From Aquimonas sp964586455 (GTDB lineage: Bacteria; Pseudomonadota; Gammaproteobacteria; Xanthomonadales; Xanthomonadaceae): 64,000 nt of DNA. The position numbers and the translations under genes are program-made. The notes beneath the pieces were generated by a model. That model saw only the letters and a list, made by a program, of their open reading frames with translations, was not told the DNA's origin and searched no databases. Positions within the stretch are counted from its first letter, which is position 1; every line of letters starts with the position of its first letter. The stretch is from positions 1 through 64,000 of the forward strand of contig CAZPHV010000012.1 in assembly GCA_964586455.1 (NCBI GenBank), given 5' to 3'. Positions 1-10,861 of this stretch are shown here, one piece after another.

Positions 1-40
1 TATCTAACGGAATCGAAAAGAGAAATTCTGGGGAGACCTC

Positions 41-330
41 AGGCCAGGGCCCACCGGAGCTCGACCCTCGCCGCGGTCACCGCGACTCGCCTGGCAGCAC
101 ACCGCACGGTTGCCCCATAGGGTGGGCCCTGGCCCACCGGAGCTCGACCCTCGCCCCGGTCACTGCGACTCGCCTGGCAGCACGCCTCACGGTTGCCCCA
201 TAAGGTTGGGCCCTGGCCCACCGGAGCTCGATGCTCGCCGCGGTCACCGCGACCCGCCTGGCAGCACGCCTCACGGTTGCCCCATAGGGTGGGCCCTGGC
301 CCACCGGAGCTCGACCCTCGCCGCGGTCTG
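41..330. repeat. 83-bp tandem repeat array with REP-like palindromic core
   Basis: About 3.5 direct copies of an 83-84 bp unit. Each unit carries the palindromic core ATAGGGTGGGCCCTGGCCCA(CC) followed by a CGGAGCTCGACCCTCGCC segment and a GCCTGGCAGCAC segment. The core GGGCCC falls at about 124, 208 and 291, and the first copy is truncated. No gene is seen in 1-448. The same core recurs at 431-456, 26730-26985 and 58048-58145, so this is a dispersed family rather than a local duplication. Confidence 0.85.
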
Positions 331-430
331 TCAACTCCGAGGAGTTGCCTTCAGCACGGCCAAGGTCTCTGCGGTGCCAGGCGTCTTCGCAACGCTGTCA
401 GAAAGAGGGCGAGGCGAGTAACGAGACCAC

Positions 431-456
431 GGTGGGCCAGGGCCCACCCTATTCGG
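431..456 (-). terminator. REP-like hairpin at the 3' end of the phosphatase gene
   Basis: GGTGGGCC-AG-GGCCCACC is a perfect 8-bp stem with a 2-base loop at 431-448. Read on the minus strand, the AATAGGGTGGG head of the element supplies the in-frame TAG stop (451-449) of the phosphatase gene, so the hairpin lies immediately after the stop codon. It could act as a terminator or an RNA 3'-end protector, although there is no T-tract. Confidence 0.5.
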
Positions 457-2584
457 GTTGCAGGCGACGCGAGGCGGCGTCCACGTAGAAACGTGTGATC
501 TGCGTCTGTGCGCGCAGTGCAGTGGAATCGTCGTAGGCGGGCGTGCGGCAGGCCTGGGGCGGCAGGCAGAGGAAGCGCGCATCGAGGTGATCCATGTGCG
601 CCTCGATCAGGGTCACGCCGTGCAGGCGGGTGCGCGCGTGTCGCACGCACGGATCGCCATGGACGATCAGCGCGTCCAGCTGTTCGACCATGCGCCGACT
701 GACTTCGGCGGTGTTCGGATCGCGCTCGACTTCGCTGCCGAGAATGTCGGCCAGCGTGGTCGAGGACACCGCTGGCGTGGTCAGCTCAATGCTGCGACTG
801 CTGTGCTGGGTAGCAAACGCCGCGTGGATGTCGCCCGACAGCAGGACCGTGCCGCCGGCGGCATCGAAGGCATCGAGCAGTGCGCGACGCGCCAGCGGAA
901 AGCCATCCCAGTGATCGACATTGAGCAGGAAGCGGCGCGCCAGCAGCGCAGGCGCGCCGAGCTCGGGCAGTGACAGGTCCAGCTCGATCGGCGTGAACGA
1001 GATCGAGCTGGCGACGGTCTTCCACACCGCATCGCTGGCCTGCAGACGCTGCAGCAGCCAGTCGCGCTGAGCCGGCGACAGCGGTGAATCCTCGGCGCCG
1101 CGCAGTGCGGCCAGCGCCTGCCACGGCGCCTGCAGCACGAAGTAGCGGGAACCTACGCTGCTGAACAATCCGGTCTTGCCCACGCTGGCCCAGCACAGGC
1201 CGCGGCCTGCAGCCGCTTCAGCAGTCGGGATCTCAGCCCGCATGGCCTCGGGCGCGCTCGCGTTCCAGCGCCGCAGCAGGGCATCGAGCACCGGCAGGGC
1301 GATGCGACCGCGTGCGCAGCGCTGCGCGTAGGCCATCGCCGCCTCATTCGACAGGCCTTCGCCGAGCGCGGCGGCGCTGAGCAGGCCGACCAGGGTAGGT
1401 TTCAGCGCGGCGTGTTCTGCGGAGTCCAGATCGACGTAATGCAGCAGGCTGTCTTCAAGCGTCACCGGATCGATGCCCAAGCCCGGCAGTGCTTCGCCCA
1501 GTTCGGCTTCGGTGTAGAGCAGCTCGCCGGGGAAGGCGTCTTCAGGCACCAGATGGTCGGGACGCTCGCTGCGGGTGTCGATCAGGGCGAGGTCCAGCAC
1601 CTTGCCGAAGCGCAGCCCGCGCCAGATCCGCGTGGCGGGAAACAACGCCTCGCGCGCCGGCATCGCGCCCTGTGCGTCCAGCATGCCCTCGGGGTCGGCC
1701 GGCAGATACTCGAACCAGGCCTGCTCGGCGTTGCGGCGACGCTCGCGGTCGCGCTCGTCGAAGCGGGCGTCGTGGTGGGTGGCGACGTCCTGCCAGCTGT
1801 CGTCGGCGAACTCGTGGTCGTCCCACATCGCGATCAGTGGGGCACGCTCCAGCAGCTGCTGCAGCACGGGATCGGTGCGCACCGTGCGGTGCAGCTGACG
1901 GTAGTTGTCGAGCGATCGCGCGGCGTAGTACGGCCGCTCGGTGCTGCCGAGCTTCAGCGCGCCTTCCAGGTCGTCGAACACGATGCGGCGCTCGGCGCTG
2001 TCACTCTGGAACTGCGGGTCGCCGGCGGTCTCGTAGATGAAGTCGCCGACGTGCAGGATGAAGTCGAGCTCCTCATCGAGCAGCGGCAGCAGGCTGTTGT
2101 ACCAGCGGCCGCCGTAGTCCTGGCAGCTGAGCAGGGCAAAGCGCAGCGGCGCCTCGCTGTCGACCGCAGGCGCGGTGCGCGTGCGTCCGATCGGCGAGCT
2201 GCGCCAGCCGTCGACGGTGTCGACCACGAAGCGGTAGTAGTAGCGCGTGCCCGGCTGCAGGTCGCTGAGGCGAACGCGCACGCAGCCCTCGTGCTCGGCG
2301 AGTGCGCTCAGCGCCAACGAGCGCGGCTGCACGAAGTCGTCGCTGTCAGAAACCTGCAGCCACAGCCCTGCCTCGCGAGCCTCGTCGCGGAGCAGCAGCC
2401 GCGTCCACAGCAGCACTGCCTGTGGGCGTGGATCCCCTGATGCCACCGACTGCGGAAAACGCGCGCGGTCCAGCGTCACTTGACCCATCGGAGGCGAAGC
2501 ATTCGCGCTGCAGCCGGGCAAGCTCAGCGCCAGCGAGGACAGGCTGGCGCAGATCAGAAAATCGCGACGGTTGATGCGGGGCAT
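449..2584 (-). CDS. PhoD-type alkaline phosphatase/phosphodiesterase, Tat lipoprotein candidate
   Basis: The 711-residue product matches the PhoD family of metal-dependent phosphomonoesterases/phosphodiesterases that release phosphate from organic phosphate outside the cytoplasm. The N-terminus has a twin-arginine motif (NRRDFL, residues 5-10) and a lipobox LPGC ending at Cys25, so Tat export followed by lipid anchoring is likely. Metal-site segments are visible: HVGDFIYE near residue 180, MWDDHEF near 253 and SGDIHAAF near 580. An extra stretch of roughly 150-200 residues sits between the second and third segments, making the protein longer than typical PhoD proteins. The TAG stop is supplied by a REP-like repeat. 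It is transcribed divergently from a TonB receptor and a PstS-like gene, which suggests a phosphate-scavenging locus. Family call is firm; the exact substrate is unknown. Confidence 0.88.
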   Translation of the reverse strand: MPRINRRDFLICASLSSLALSLPGCSANASPPMGQVTLDRARFPQSVASGDPRPQAVLLWTRLLLRDEAREAGLWLQVSDSDDFVQPRSLALSALAEHEGCVRVRLSDLQPGTRYYYRFVVDTVDGWRSSPIGRTRTAPAVDSEAPLRFALLSCQDYGGRWYNSLLPLLDEELDFILHVGDFIYETAGDPQFQSDSAERRIVFDDLEGALKLGSTERPYYAARSLDNYRQLHRTVRTDPVLQQLLERAPLIAMWDDHEFADDSWQDVATHHDARFDERDRERRRNAEQAWFEYLPADPEGMLDAQGAMPAREALFPATRIWRGLRFGKVLDLALIDTRSERPDHLVPEDAFPGELLYTEAELGEALPGLGIDPVTLEDSLLHYVDLDSAEHAALKPTLVGLLSAAALGEGLSNEAAMAYAQRCARGRIALPVLDALLRRWNASAPEAMRAEIPTAEAAAGRGLCWASVGKTGLFSSVGSRYFVLQAPWQALAALRGAEDSPLSPAQRDWLLQRLQASDAVWKTVASSISFTPIELDLSLPELGAPALLARRFLLNVDHWDGFPLARRALLDAFDAAGGTVLLSGDIHAAFATQHSSRSIELTTPAVSSTTLADILGSEVERDPNTAEVSRRMVEQLDALIVHGDPCVRHARTRLHGVTLIEAHMDHLDARFLCLPPQACRTPAYDDSTALRAQTQITRFYVDAASRRLQPE

Positions 2585-2630
2585 GGCGTTCTGAACTCGG
2601 CCTTGGGAGCCGCGCAGTAAAACCGCTTTC

Positions 2631-2650
2631 GATGACCCTACGGTGACGCA
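2631..2650 (-). promoter_or_regulatory. Possible Pho box upstream of the phosphatase gene
   Basis: Read on the minus strand there are two GTCA half-sites exactly 11 bp apart (GCGTCACCGTAGGGTCATC), the spacing of PhoB direct repeats (CTGTCAT every 11 bp). It lies 47 nt upstream of the phosphatase start codon. The flanking bases of each half-site match only partly, so this is a candidate rather than a clear site. Confidence 0.35.
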
Positions 2651-2725
2651 TGGCGGTCATGCGCCTGCAACGTCGGCTGCGCAGGCTTGCGGGCTTCCCT
2701 TGGTCCACCGCACGGAATTGATCCC

Positions 2726-5065
<2,340 letters not shown>

Positions 5066-5074
5066 GGAGGTCCC

Positions 5075-6388
5075 ATGCACGGCGCATACAGGGGGAGCGC
5101 ACGGGGCAGTGCTCGCACGGGTCTTCGATTTCTGCTTCTGCTGCTGGCGCTGGGCTGCGGCCCCGCGCTGGCGCAGACCCTGCGCATCCATGGCTCGAAC
5201 ACCGTCGGCGAGCGTCTGATGCCGGCGCTGGTCGAGGCCTGGCTGAGCGAGCAGGGTTACGCCGAGCCGCGTCGCGAGACGCAGGCGCTGGACGAGCTGT
5301 TGATCCGCAGCGCGCGCGGCAGTGCCGAGCTCGCGGTCGAGCTGCACTCGCACGGCAGTTCGACCGGTTTCGCCGGCCTTGAAGGGCGGCGCGCGGATTT
5401 GGCGATGTCCTCGCGACCGATCACGGACGAAGAGCGCCGTCGTCTGGGCGAGATGCGCGAGGTGGTGATTGCGCTCGATGGCCTGGCCATCATCGTGCAC
5501 CCTTCGAATGTTTTGACTCGAATCGAACTGCGTGATCTGCGGCGAGTGTTCAACGGCGAGCTCAGCGACTGGTCGCAGCTGGGTGGTCGGCCGGGGCGGA
5601 TCGCACTGCACGCCCGCGATGAGCGCTCGGGCACCTTCGATACCTTCCGCGGGCTGGTACTGGGCAACGCCCGCCTGTCTGCGCAGGCGCTGCGCTATGA
5701 GAGCACCGAAGCACTTGCCGCAGCGGTGGCGCGCGATCCGAACGCGGTGGGCTTTGTTGGCCTGTCCGGCCTGCAGGGCGTGCGCGCGCTGGATATCGCC
5801 GACGGTGCCAGCGCCCGCGCACCGAGCGCCCGCGAGGTCGCAGTCGAGGACTATGCGCTGGCGCGGCGCCTGCTTCTGTACGCGCCGGCGCGCGCCGACG
5901 CCCGGCTGGAGTCGCTGCTGGCCTTCGTGCTTTCGGACGCAGGCCAGCGCATTGTCGAATCTGCCGGCTTTGTGTCGCAGCGCGTGCAGGCCTTCGAGCC
6001 CGAGCTGCCGGCAGACGCGCCGACCGAGTACCGCGAGCTGGTACAGGGCGCGCGCCGGCTCTCGCTCAACCTGCGCTTTGACGAGGGCAGCATCGGCCCA
6101 GACAGCAAGGCGCTGGCGGATCTCGAACGCCTCGCCGAGTTCATGCGTCAGCCGGCCCAGCAGGGGCGCTTCCTGCTGCTGGTCGGCTTCGCCGATGCCG
6201 GCGAAGTGACTCCGCTGCAGGCCGAAGTGCTCAGCAATGACCGCGCCGACCAGGTGGCCGACCGCATGGAGGCCCTGGGCCTGCGCCCGCGCAACGTACG
6301 CGGCCTGGGCGGCCGTTTGCTGCTCTCAGCCGACGACAGCCCGCGTGGACGTGCACGCAATCGGCGGGTGGAGGTGTGGGTGCGGTGA
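5075..6388 (+). CDS. PstS-like phosphate-binding protein fused to an OmpA-like peptidoglycan-binding domain
   Basis: The 437-residue product has a signal peptide cleaved near residue 33 (ALA-QT). A PstS-type periplasmic binding domain spans about 35-310 (LRIHGSNTVGERL near the start; ADLAMSSRPIT; DERSGTFDTFR), the residue pattern used to bind phosphate. An OmpA C-terminal domain follows at about 325-437, ending with the diagnostic NRRVEVWV. The start follows a strong ribosome site (TAAGGAGGT) that overlaps the stop of the receptor gene. OmpA domains bind peptidoglycan, so the binding protein is probably tethered to the cell wall rather than diffusing. It fits a phosphate-acquisition set with its neighbours. 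No Pst ABC permease genes are present in the window. Confidence 0.87.
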   Translation: MHGAYRGSARGSARTGLRFLLLLLALGCGPALAQTLRIHGSNTVGERLMPALVEAWLSEQGYAEPRRETQALDELLIRSARGSAELAVELHSHGSSTGFAGLEGRRADLAMSSRPITDEERRRLGEMREVVIALDGLAIIVHPSNVLTRIELRDLRRVFNGELSDWSQLGGRPGRIALHARDERSGTFDTFRGLVLGNARLSAQALRYESTEALAAAVARDPNAVGFVGLSGLQGVRALDIADGASARAPSAREVAVEDYALARRLLLYAPARADARLESLLAFVLSDAGQRIVESAGFVSQRVQAFEPELPADAPTEYRELVQGARRLSLNLRFDEGSIGPDSKALADLERLAEFMRQPAQQGRFLLLVGFADAGEVTPLQAEVLSNDRADQVADRMEALGLRPRNVRGLGGRLLLSADDSPRGRARNRRVEVWVR

Positions 6389-6628
6389 GCGAGTGGATGC
6401 ACCTCGGCGCCTGGAGTGAAGGCACTGCGGATTGCGCTGACGGCGCGCACGCGGAAACGGCGTGCACCCGCCTGGCGACCCGCTCGGACGCCATTGTCGC
6501 TGCCCTGCGCCGGACTGGCCCCTCCGCGCCGGTTCATCGTCCACGCGACCGACGATCGAGAGCCGGAATCACCGTGGTCAGGCACTGTGCGCCGCCAGTC
6601 CATGCGCGAACGCTGCGTAAACAGGCTG

Positions 6629-9112
6629 TTAGAGCCCCGCGGCCTCGAAGCCGTTCGAGAACAGTTCTGTCGTGATCGCACCGGCCGCATACAGCCGACA
6701 GCGCCCGAACTCGGAGGTGCCGAGGTAGCGCTGGTTGAGTTGGAGCGGGGCTCCGCTCATGCGGGTGGCGGTGGCGACAATCCAGGTGCTGCCCGCCACA
6801 AAGTAGTTCGACGAGCCACTTAGGCGGAGTTCAACGCCGCTGAAGCTCGCGCTGCCGTTTGCGCTGGGTGTCGCGTTGTTGATCTGCACGAAGGTCGCGC
6901 CGAGCCAATCCCGTCCTTCGCCGTAATGACCCACCGGCAGGCTGCCAACCGTGACCAGGCTGCACGCACCCGCACTGCCGTAGAAGTCGATGCGGTACCA
7001 GCCGTTTGCGGACGCGAGCGCACCTGCGGCCAGTCCGCTGGCAGCGGTGCCAGCAACGCTGCTGAGGCTGGGTGCGTTCTGGCTGTCGTTGCCGGCCGTG
7101 ACCGGAGCCGCCTGGGTGTTGTTGACGTCGAACAGATTGCGGCCGTCGTCGCCGAGGTCGATACCGATTCCGCCATGACCATAGCTGGTGTTGCGGCGAA
7201 GGCTGTTGCGGCGGGCACCGGTGATCGTGATGCCATCCTGTGCGTTGTAGGCGATGTGATTGGACTCGACGCGGTTGTCGTTGGCGCTGTTGCGAAGAAG
7301 CACACCGTGGCCACCGTTGCCGCGATCAGCACAGGTGCCGGTGCACAGGGCAGGGACCCCAATACGGTTGTCGGTGATGCGATTGCCGAGGGCGAGCGCA
7401 CCCGAGAGCTCGACGCCATGGCTCACCGAATTCGAGATCACGTTGTCGCGGATCACGTGATCCGAGCCACCGATAAAGACTCCGCGCTCATTGCCGCGCG
7501 TATCGCCGCCGCTCTGGGTGCCGATGTAGTTGTTTTCTACGATAGCCCCGGTTGGCTGGGTTGAGCCCGAGCCGTTGAGGCTGATGCCAGCGCCCAGCGC
7601 GCTCGCGATGACGTTGCGGTCCGCGGGCTGTGGCCCACCGATGCGTACCCCCTCGACCGTGCCGCCGATCCGCACGCCCGTGCCCGAGGGCAGCAGCGCA
7701 GCACCCACCACGCCGCCGATCTGGTTGCCGACAAAGCGATGGTTGCGGCCGCCGACGAACTGGGCGGCGGCAAACGAATGGCCCGAGAAGGCGATGCCCT
7801 CGATGCTGACGGTGGCATCCGGCGATGCGGCGGTATCGACGTTGAACCCATACGCTCCGGTGATCTGGTTGGCGCCGTTGAGCACGATGCAAAGGTTGGC
7901 GTTCCATCCCAGCGAGGCGGTGTTGCGGCTGGAGCCCGGCTGTGAGTAGCCGTCGATGGCGACCGGATGCTGGAGGGTGGGCAGCAGGCTGGCCAGGGTG
8001 ATCGTGCGTGGACAGGCGCCCGCGATGTTGAAGCGGATGGTGTTGAGGTTTGGCGACGCGTTGGCTTCGATCAGCGCCTGCCGCAGGGAGCCCGCTCCGG
8101 AGTCGTTGCTGTTGGTGACCATGAGCACGGGACTGCTGACGCCGAGGCTCGTCTCGAACGCACCTCGATCGGGCGCAGCGCCCTGCCAGCGCGGGTTGCC
8201 GTCGAAATCGCGGTCACCCAGCAGGTTGATATCCGTGCGTCCTGAGTCGATCGCAGGCGACCCACTGGAAAGGCGGAAGTTGTCCGGCGTAACGAAAAGG
8301 GGGTTTCCGGTTTGCGTGCCGATGGCGGGTATCAAGAGCGGCGTCTCGGTTTCGATGCCAGCACCCAGAACGTTGTTGAAGAGCACCGCCGCGGCGTTGC
8401 CGCTGTATTCGCTGCGGTTGTCGATCCGGATGTCGAGCGCGTTCTCCCAGAACACACTGTTCGTTACCGTCACCGACTCGCCCGCGTAGTCGATGATGCA
8501 CAGCGCGGCGGGTCCGAGGTTGCGCACGAAGCTCGTGTGTTCCACCCGTACGCGCTCCGGATTGTGGTTGAAGAACTCGATCGGACAACGGCCAAACGCG
8601 CCGCCGGAGGACCCGCCGTAGGCGACAACACTGTTGCGTAGGCTGAACCGCTCGGCATTCACCTTTGTCTGCGTAACGACATCGAACCAGACGCGATTCA
8701 AAGACACCTCACCCTCGGCGAAGAACTCCATCTGGATCAGCTCCCGAAACGTAAGCCGCTCGATGTGCACGGTCGGCGCTGACAAGGCTGAGATTTTCAG
8801 GGTGGATCCGCGCAGTACCGTCGCGCCTGGATCTTCGCTGCGGCTCGTGCACGTGCTGTTGTAGCCGCCTTCGATCCGAACCGAGTTGCCGGGGTAGACG
8901 AAGTTGCTCTGGTGGGGTGTCACGGTGCTGCCTGCCATGTTCCAGGCGCCTGCTGCCATTCGGATGGTGACCGGCTGCAGTTCCGAGAGACGGTAGGCGC
9001 TGTCGAATTCGGCCACGGTACGCACGCAGAACGTGGCCTGGCCCGAGGCGGAAGCAGGCAACAGAAGCGCGGCAAGGCCGAGGGCCAGGGCAGCAAGAAT
9101 CGAGCGATACAC
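6629..9112 (-). CDS. Secreted right-handed parallel beta-helix protein with C-terminal GFE tail
   Basis: The 827-residue product has a signal peptide (1-24, ASASG-QA). It then carries repeated short parallel beta-helix turns rich in N, G and V (for example VEHTSFVRN, VENNYIGTQ, VIRDNVISNS). A segment VTNSNDSGAGSLRQALIEAN near the middle is typical of the beta-helix surface proteins often annotated as choice-of-anchor or CSLREA-type. No catalytic residues of a known polysaccharide lyase were recognised. The C-terminus is LFSNGFEAAGL, a tail shared with three other secreted proteins here. A CGTTCG-N17-CATTC element lies 30 nt upstream of the start. It is convergent with the PstS-like gene across 240 bp in which nothing was seen. 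Likely surface-exposed or released; function unknown. Confidence 0.85.
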   Translation of the reverse strand: MYRSILAALALGLAALLLPASASGQATFCVRTVAEFDSAYRLSELQPVTIRMAAGAWNMAGSTVTPHQSNFVYPGNSVRIEGGYNSTCTSRSEDPGATVLRGSTLKISALSAPTVHIERLTFRELIQMEFFAEGEVSLNRVWFDVVTQTKVNAERFSLRNSVVAYGGSSGGAFGRCPIEFFNHNPERVRVEHTSFVRNLGPAALCIIDYAGESVTVTNSVFWENALDIRIDNRSEYSGNAAAVLFNNVLGAGIETETPLLIPAIGTQTGNPLFVTPDNFRLSSGSPAIDSGRTDINLLGDRDFDGNPRWQGAAPDRGAFETSLGVSSPVLMVTNSNDSGAGSLRQALIEANASPNLNTIRFNIAGACPRTITLASLLPTLQHPVAIDGYSQPGSSRNTASLGWNANLCIVLNGANQITGAYGFNVDTAASPDATVSIEGIAFSGHSFAAAQFVGGRNHRFVGNQIGGVVGAALLPSGTGVRIGGTVEGVRIGGPQPADRNVIASALGAGISLNGSGSTQPTGAIVENNYIGTQSGGDTRGNERGVFIGGSDHVIRDNVISNSVSHGVELSGALALGNRITDNRIGVPALCTGTCADRGNGGHGVLLRNSANDNRVESNHIAYNAQDGITITGARRNSLRRNTSYGHGGIGIDLGDDGRNLFDVNNTQAAPVTAGNDSQNAPSLSSVAGTAASGLAAGALASANGWYRIDFYGSAGACSLVTVGSLPVGHYGEGRDWLGATFVQINNATPSANGSASFSGVELRLSGSSNYFVAGSTWIVATATRMSGAPLQLNQRYLGTSEFGRCRLYAAGAITTELFSNGFEAAGL

Positions 9113-9142
9113 GGCGCGTCTCCGGTGAGGTCACCTGCTCTT

Positions 9143-9170
9143 GAATGAGCGAAAGCCGGAAAAGCGAACG
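9143..9170 (-). promoter_or_regulatory. CGTTCG-N17-CATTC element, copy 1
   Basis: On the minus strand the sequence reads CGTTCG, 17 bases, CATTC, ending 30 nt before the start codon of the 827-residue beta-helix protein. The bases after the first box are CTTTTCCGGC. The spacing and position fit -35 and -10 boxes with a short leader. Three further exact copies occur in the window. Confidence 0.7.
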
Positions 9171-9487
9171 CACGGCCGATGACGATCGGCATGCTTTGGA
9201 ACTGCGCCGACGCGAGCGGCAACCTCGGCCGCGGCGCCCTGCCTCGCGCGGCCCTCGCCGGTGCCTTGGCGGGACTTGCCAACACGCGCCGCAGCTCAGC
9301 TTCGGCTGACAGGTCGATGGGTTCCGACCCGGACAGCGAACGCGGGTAGCCCTACACCAAGACGTGCTCATCGCACGCCCGGGCCACCCTGTGCCTGCGC
9401 TCCACCGGCCAAGCGGCGCATGGCGCTCGGCGTTCAACGGCAACGGCAACGGTGGCTTCGGTGGCGCAGCGCGTTTACGGACCACTG

Positions 9488-9515
9488 CGTTCGCTTCAGC
9501 CGCGCCGGGACATTC
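9488..9515 (+). promoter_or_regulatory. CGTTCG-N17-CATTC element, copy 2
   Basis: The plus-strand copy has CGTTCG at 9488-9493 and CATTC at 9511-9515, with exactly 17 bases between. It lies 102 nt upstream of the start codon of the next secreted protein and points toward it. Together with copy 1 it divides the 505-bp intergenic region 9113-9617 between two divergent genes. Nothing else was recognised there. Confidence 0.6.
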
Positions 9516-9617
9516 CCCTGTACGCGCCCCGCGCAAGCCGTTGCATCGACGACAGCGCTCGGCCCGACTGCGCCGTTCATCGTGTTCGGCGCTGCAGCTA
9601 TCCGACAGGAGCTCTTC

Positions 9618-10436
9618 ATGTCACCGATCAGGACCTTTGCGATCTCCCTGTGCCTTCTGCTGCCGACCGCCCCCAGCCTCGCAAGCGAAGCCGCCGGCGG
9701 CCACTACCGGATGGGCGACACGCGTTTCGAGGTCGCCGAAGGCGTCGCCTTTCGACTCTGGAAAGACGCGGAACGTGAAACCTATGGGGTCGTCATCGGC
9801 GAGGGCCCCTTCGACGCCGGGGCCGCGGTCGGCGCGCTCGACCCGCTCGATGCCGTTGCCAGCTCTGCGCCGCGGGACTCCGGTACTCTGCTGATGACGA
9901 TCAACCGCGACGGCGATGGCAGCCTGCTGATCAGCTCGCTGATCGCGCGCCCGGACAGCTTCAACACCAATGGCGACGGTGAGGAGAAGATCGTTGTCGA
10001 GGGCGATCGCATCCGCGGCCAATGGGCGAAGCCAGCCACCGACTTCTTCGGCGAGAGCTACGAAATGCGCGTCGACTTCGACCTCGCACTGAGGTCGATC
10101 ACGGACCCCGGCCAGCCGCTGTCAAGCGACGGCGGCGAGCCCGGCAAGGCGTATCTGGCTTTCCTGAAGGTGCTGGCGACGCGCGAAGCGAAGGTGGTGC
10201 TGGCCCTGCAGGCCCTGCCCGAAGACATGATCGAGATTCTCGGCGCAGAAGCCTTGGTCGAGATCGCTTCGATGAACCATCCCACCTCGGCGGACATCGT
10301 CGGCGGCTGGATCGATGGCGAGCGCGCGCAGCTGCGCATCAAGGGCACCCATGCGTTCGGCCAGGCCGTACGCGGTCGCGTCGAGATGAAGCTCGACGGT
10401 GGCACATGGAAGGTTGGCGACAGCGCGCTGCGCTGA
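9618..10436 (+). CDS. Periplasmic or secreted protein of unknown function
   Basis: The 272-residue product has a clear signal peptide (residues 1-22, PSLAS-EAAGG) and no other membrane segment. The ATG at 9618 is preceded by AGGAG and is preferred to in-frame codons up to 9261, which would bury the signal peptide. The mature part is soluble with alternating charged and hydrophobic residues. Its last 60 residues (VGGWIDGERAQLRIKGTHAF... KLDGGTWKVGDSALR) look like a small beta domain in which a ligand modifies a charge or stability function. No family was recognised. It has no GFE tail, yet it is preceded by the same CGTTCG-N17-CATTC element as the GFE-tail genes. Confidence 0.75.
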   Translation: MSPIRTFAISLCLLLPTAPSLASEAAGGHYRMGDTRFEVAEGVAFRLWKDAERETYGVVIGEGPFDAGAAVGALDPLDAVASSAPRDSGTLLMTINRDGDGSLLISSLIARPDSFNTNGDGEEKIVVEGDRIRGQWAKPATDFFGESYEMRVDFDLALRSITDPGQPLSSDGGEPGKAYLAFLKVLATREAKVVLALQALPEDMIEILGAEALVEIASMNHPTSADIVGGWIDGERAQLRIKGTHAFGQAVRGRVEMKLDGGTWKVGDSALR

Positions 10437-10861
10437 GGCCAGGTGTGTTGGCGAGCGATCGACTGGATGCTCGTGCGTCTTGTGGTCCGGCACGCAGGAA
10501 GAACGCGACGAGTTCGGCTTCGAGCGCCGCAGCCCGCTTCGCAGGACCTGCAAGGCGCCACATCAGGAGGCTGTGACGCGCAGGTGTCGAGCTCGTGGCC
10601 TGGCGGTGCCGGCGCAAGAGCCGCATCGTCGCCTGTGCTTGTGCTGCTCTAGCGTTGTCGGGCGCGAACCACGGCAGCCGCATCGGCGCGCCGTTCAACC
10701 TTTCGAAGGCGCCACGCGCTACGTGTTTCTGGCCCCCTGCACCCTGCGTGGTCGCTGGTTGGCGGGGCCGCTTTGCGCGGACGGCGAAGGCGCGGCGCGA
10801 AAGGATGTGCGAACCCACCCGACGGCGTGGCCGCGGGCAGCGCACGCCTGCGCTGCGCGCT
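10437..10861. other. 425-bp non-coding stretch between convergent genes
   Basis: It lies between the periplasmic protein gene and the convergent AraC-type regulator. No open frame with a signal, family motif or good ribosome site was found on either strand. No hairpin with a T-tract or repeat shared with the rest of the window was seen. Confidence 0.5.

Noticed and set aside
41..330. Possible CRISPR array
   Set aside because: The 83-bp units are nearly identical along their whole length, with no unique spacers, and no cas genes are present.
9143..9170. HrpX PIP box (TTCGC-N15-TTCGC)
   Set aside because: Two TTCGC are present in this copy but 10 bases apart, and the second is missing from the other three copies; the conserved pattern is CGTTCG-N17-CATTC.
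10437..10861. Small genes in the gap before the AraC regulator
   Set aside because: Frames are Arg- and Cys-rich with no ribosome site or hydrophobic pattern.
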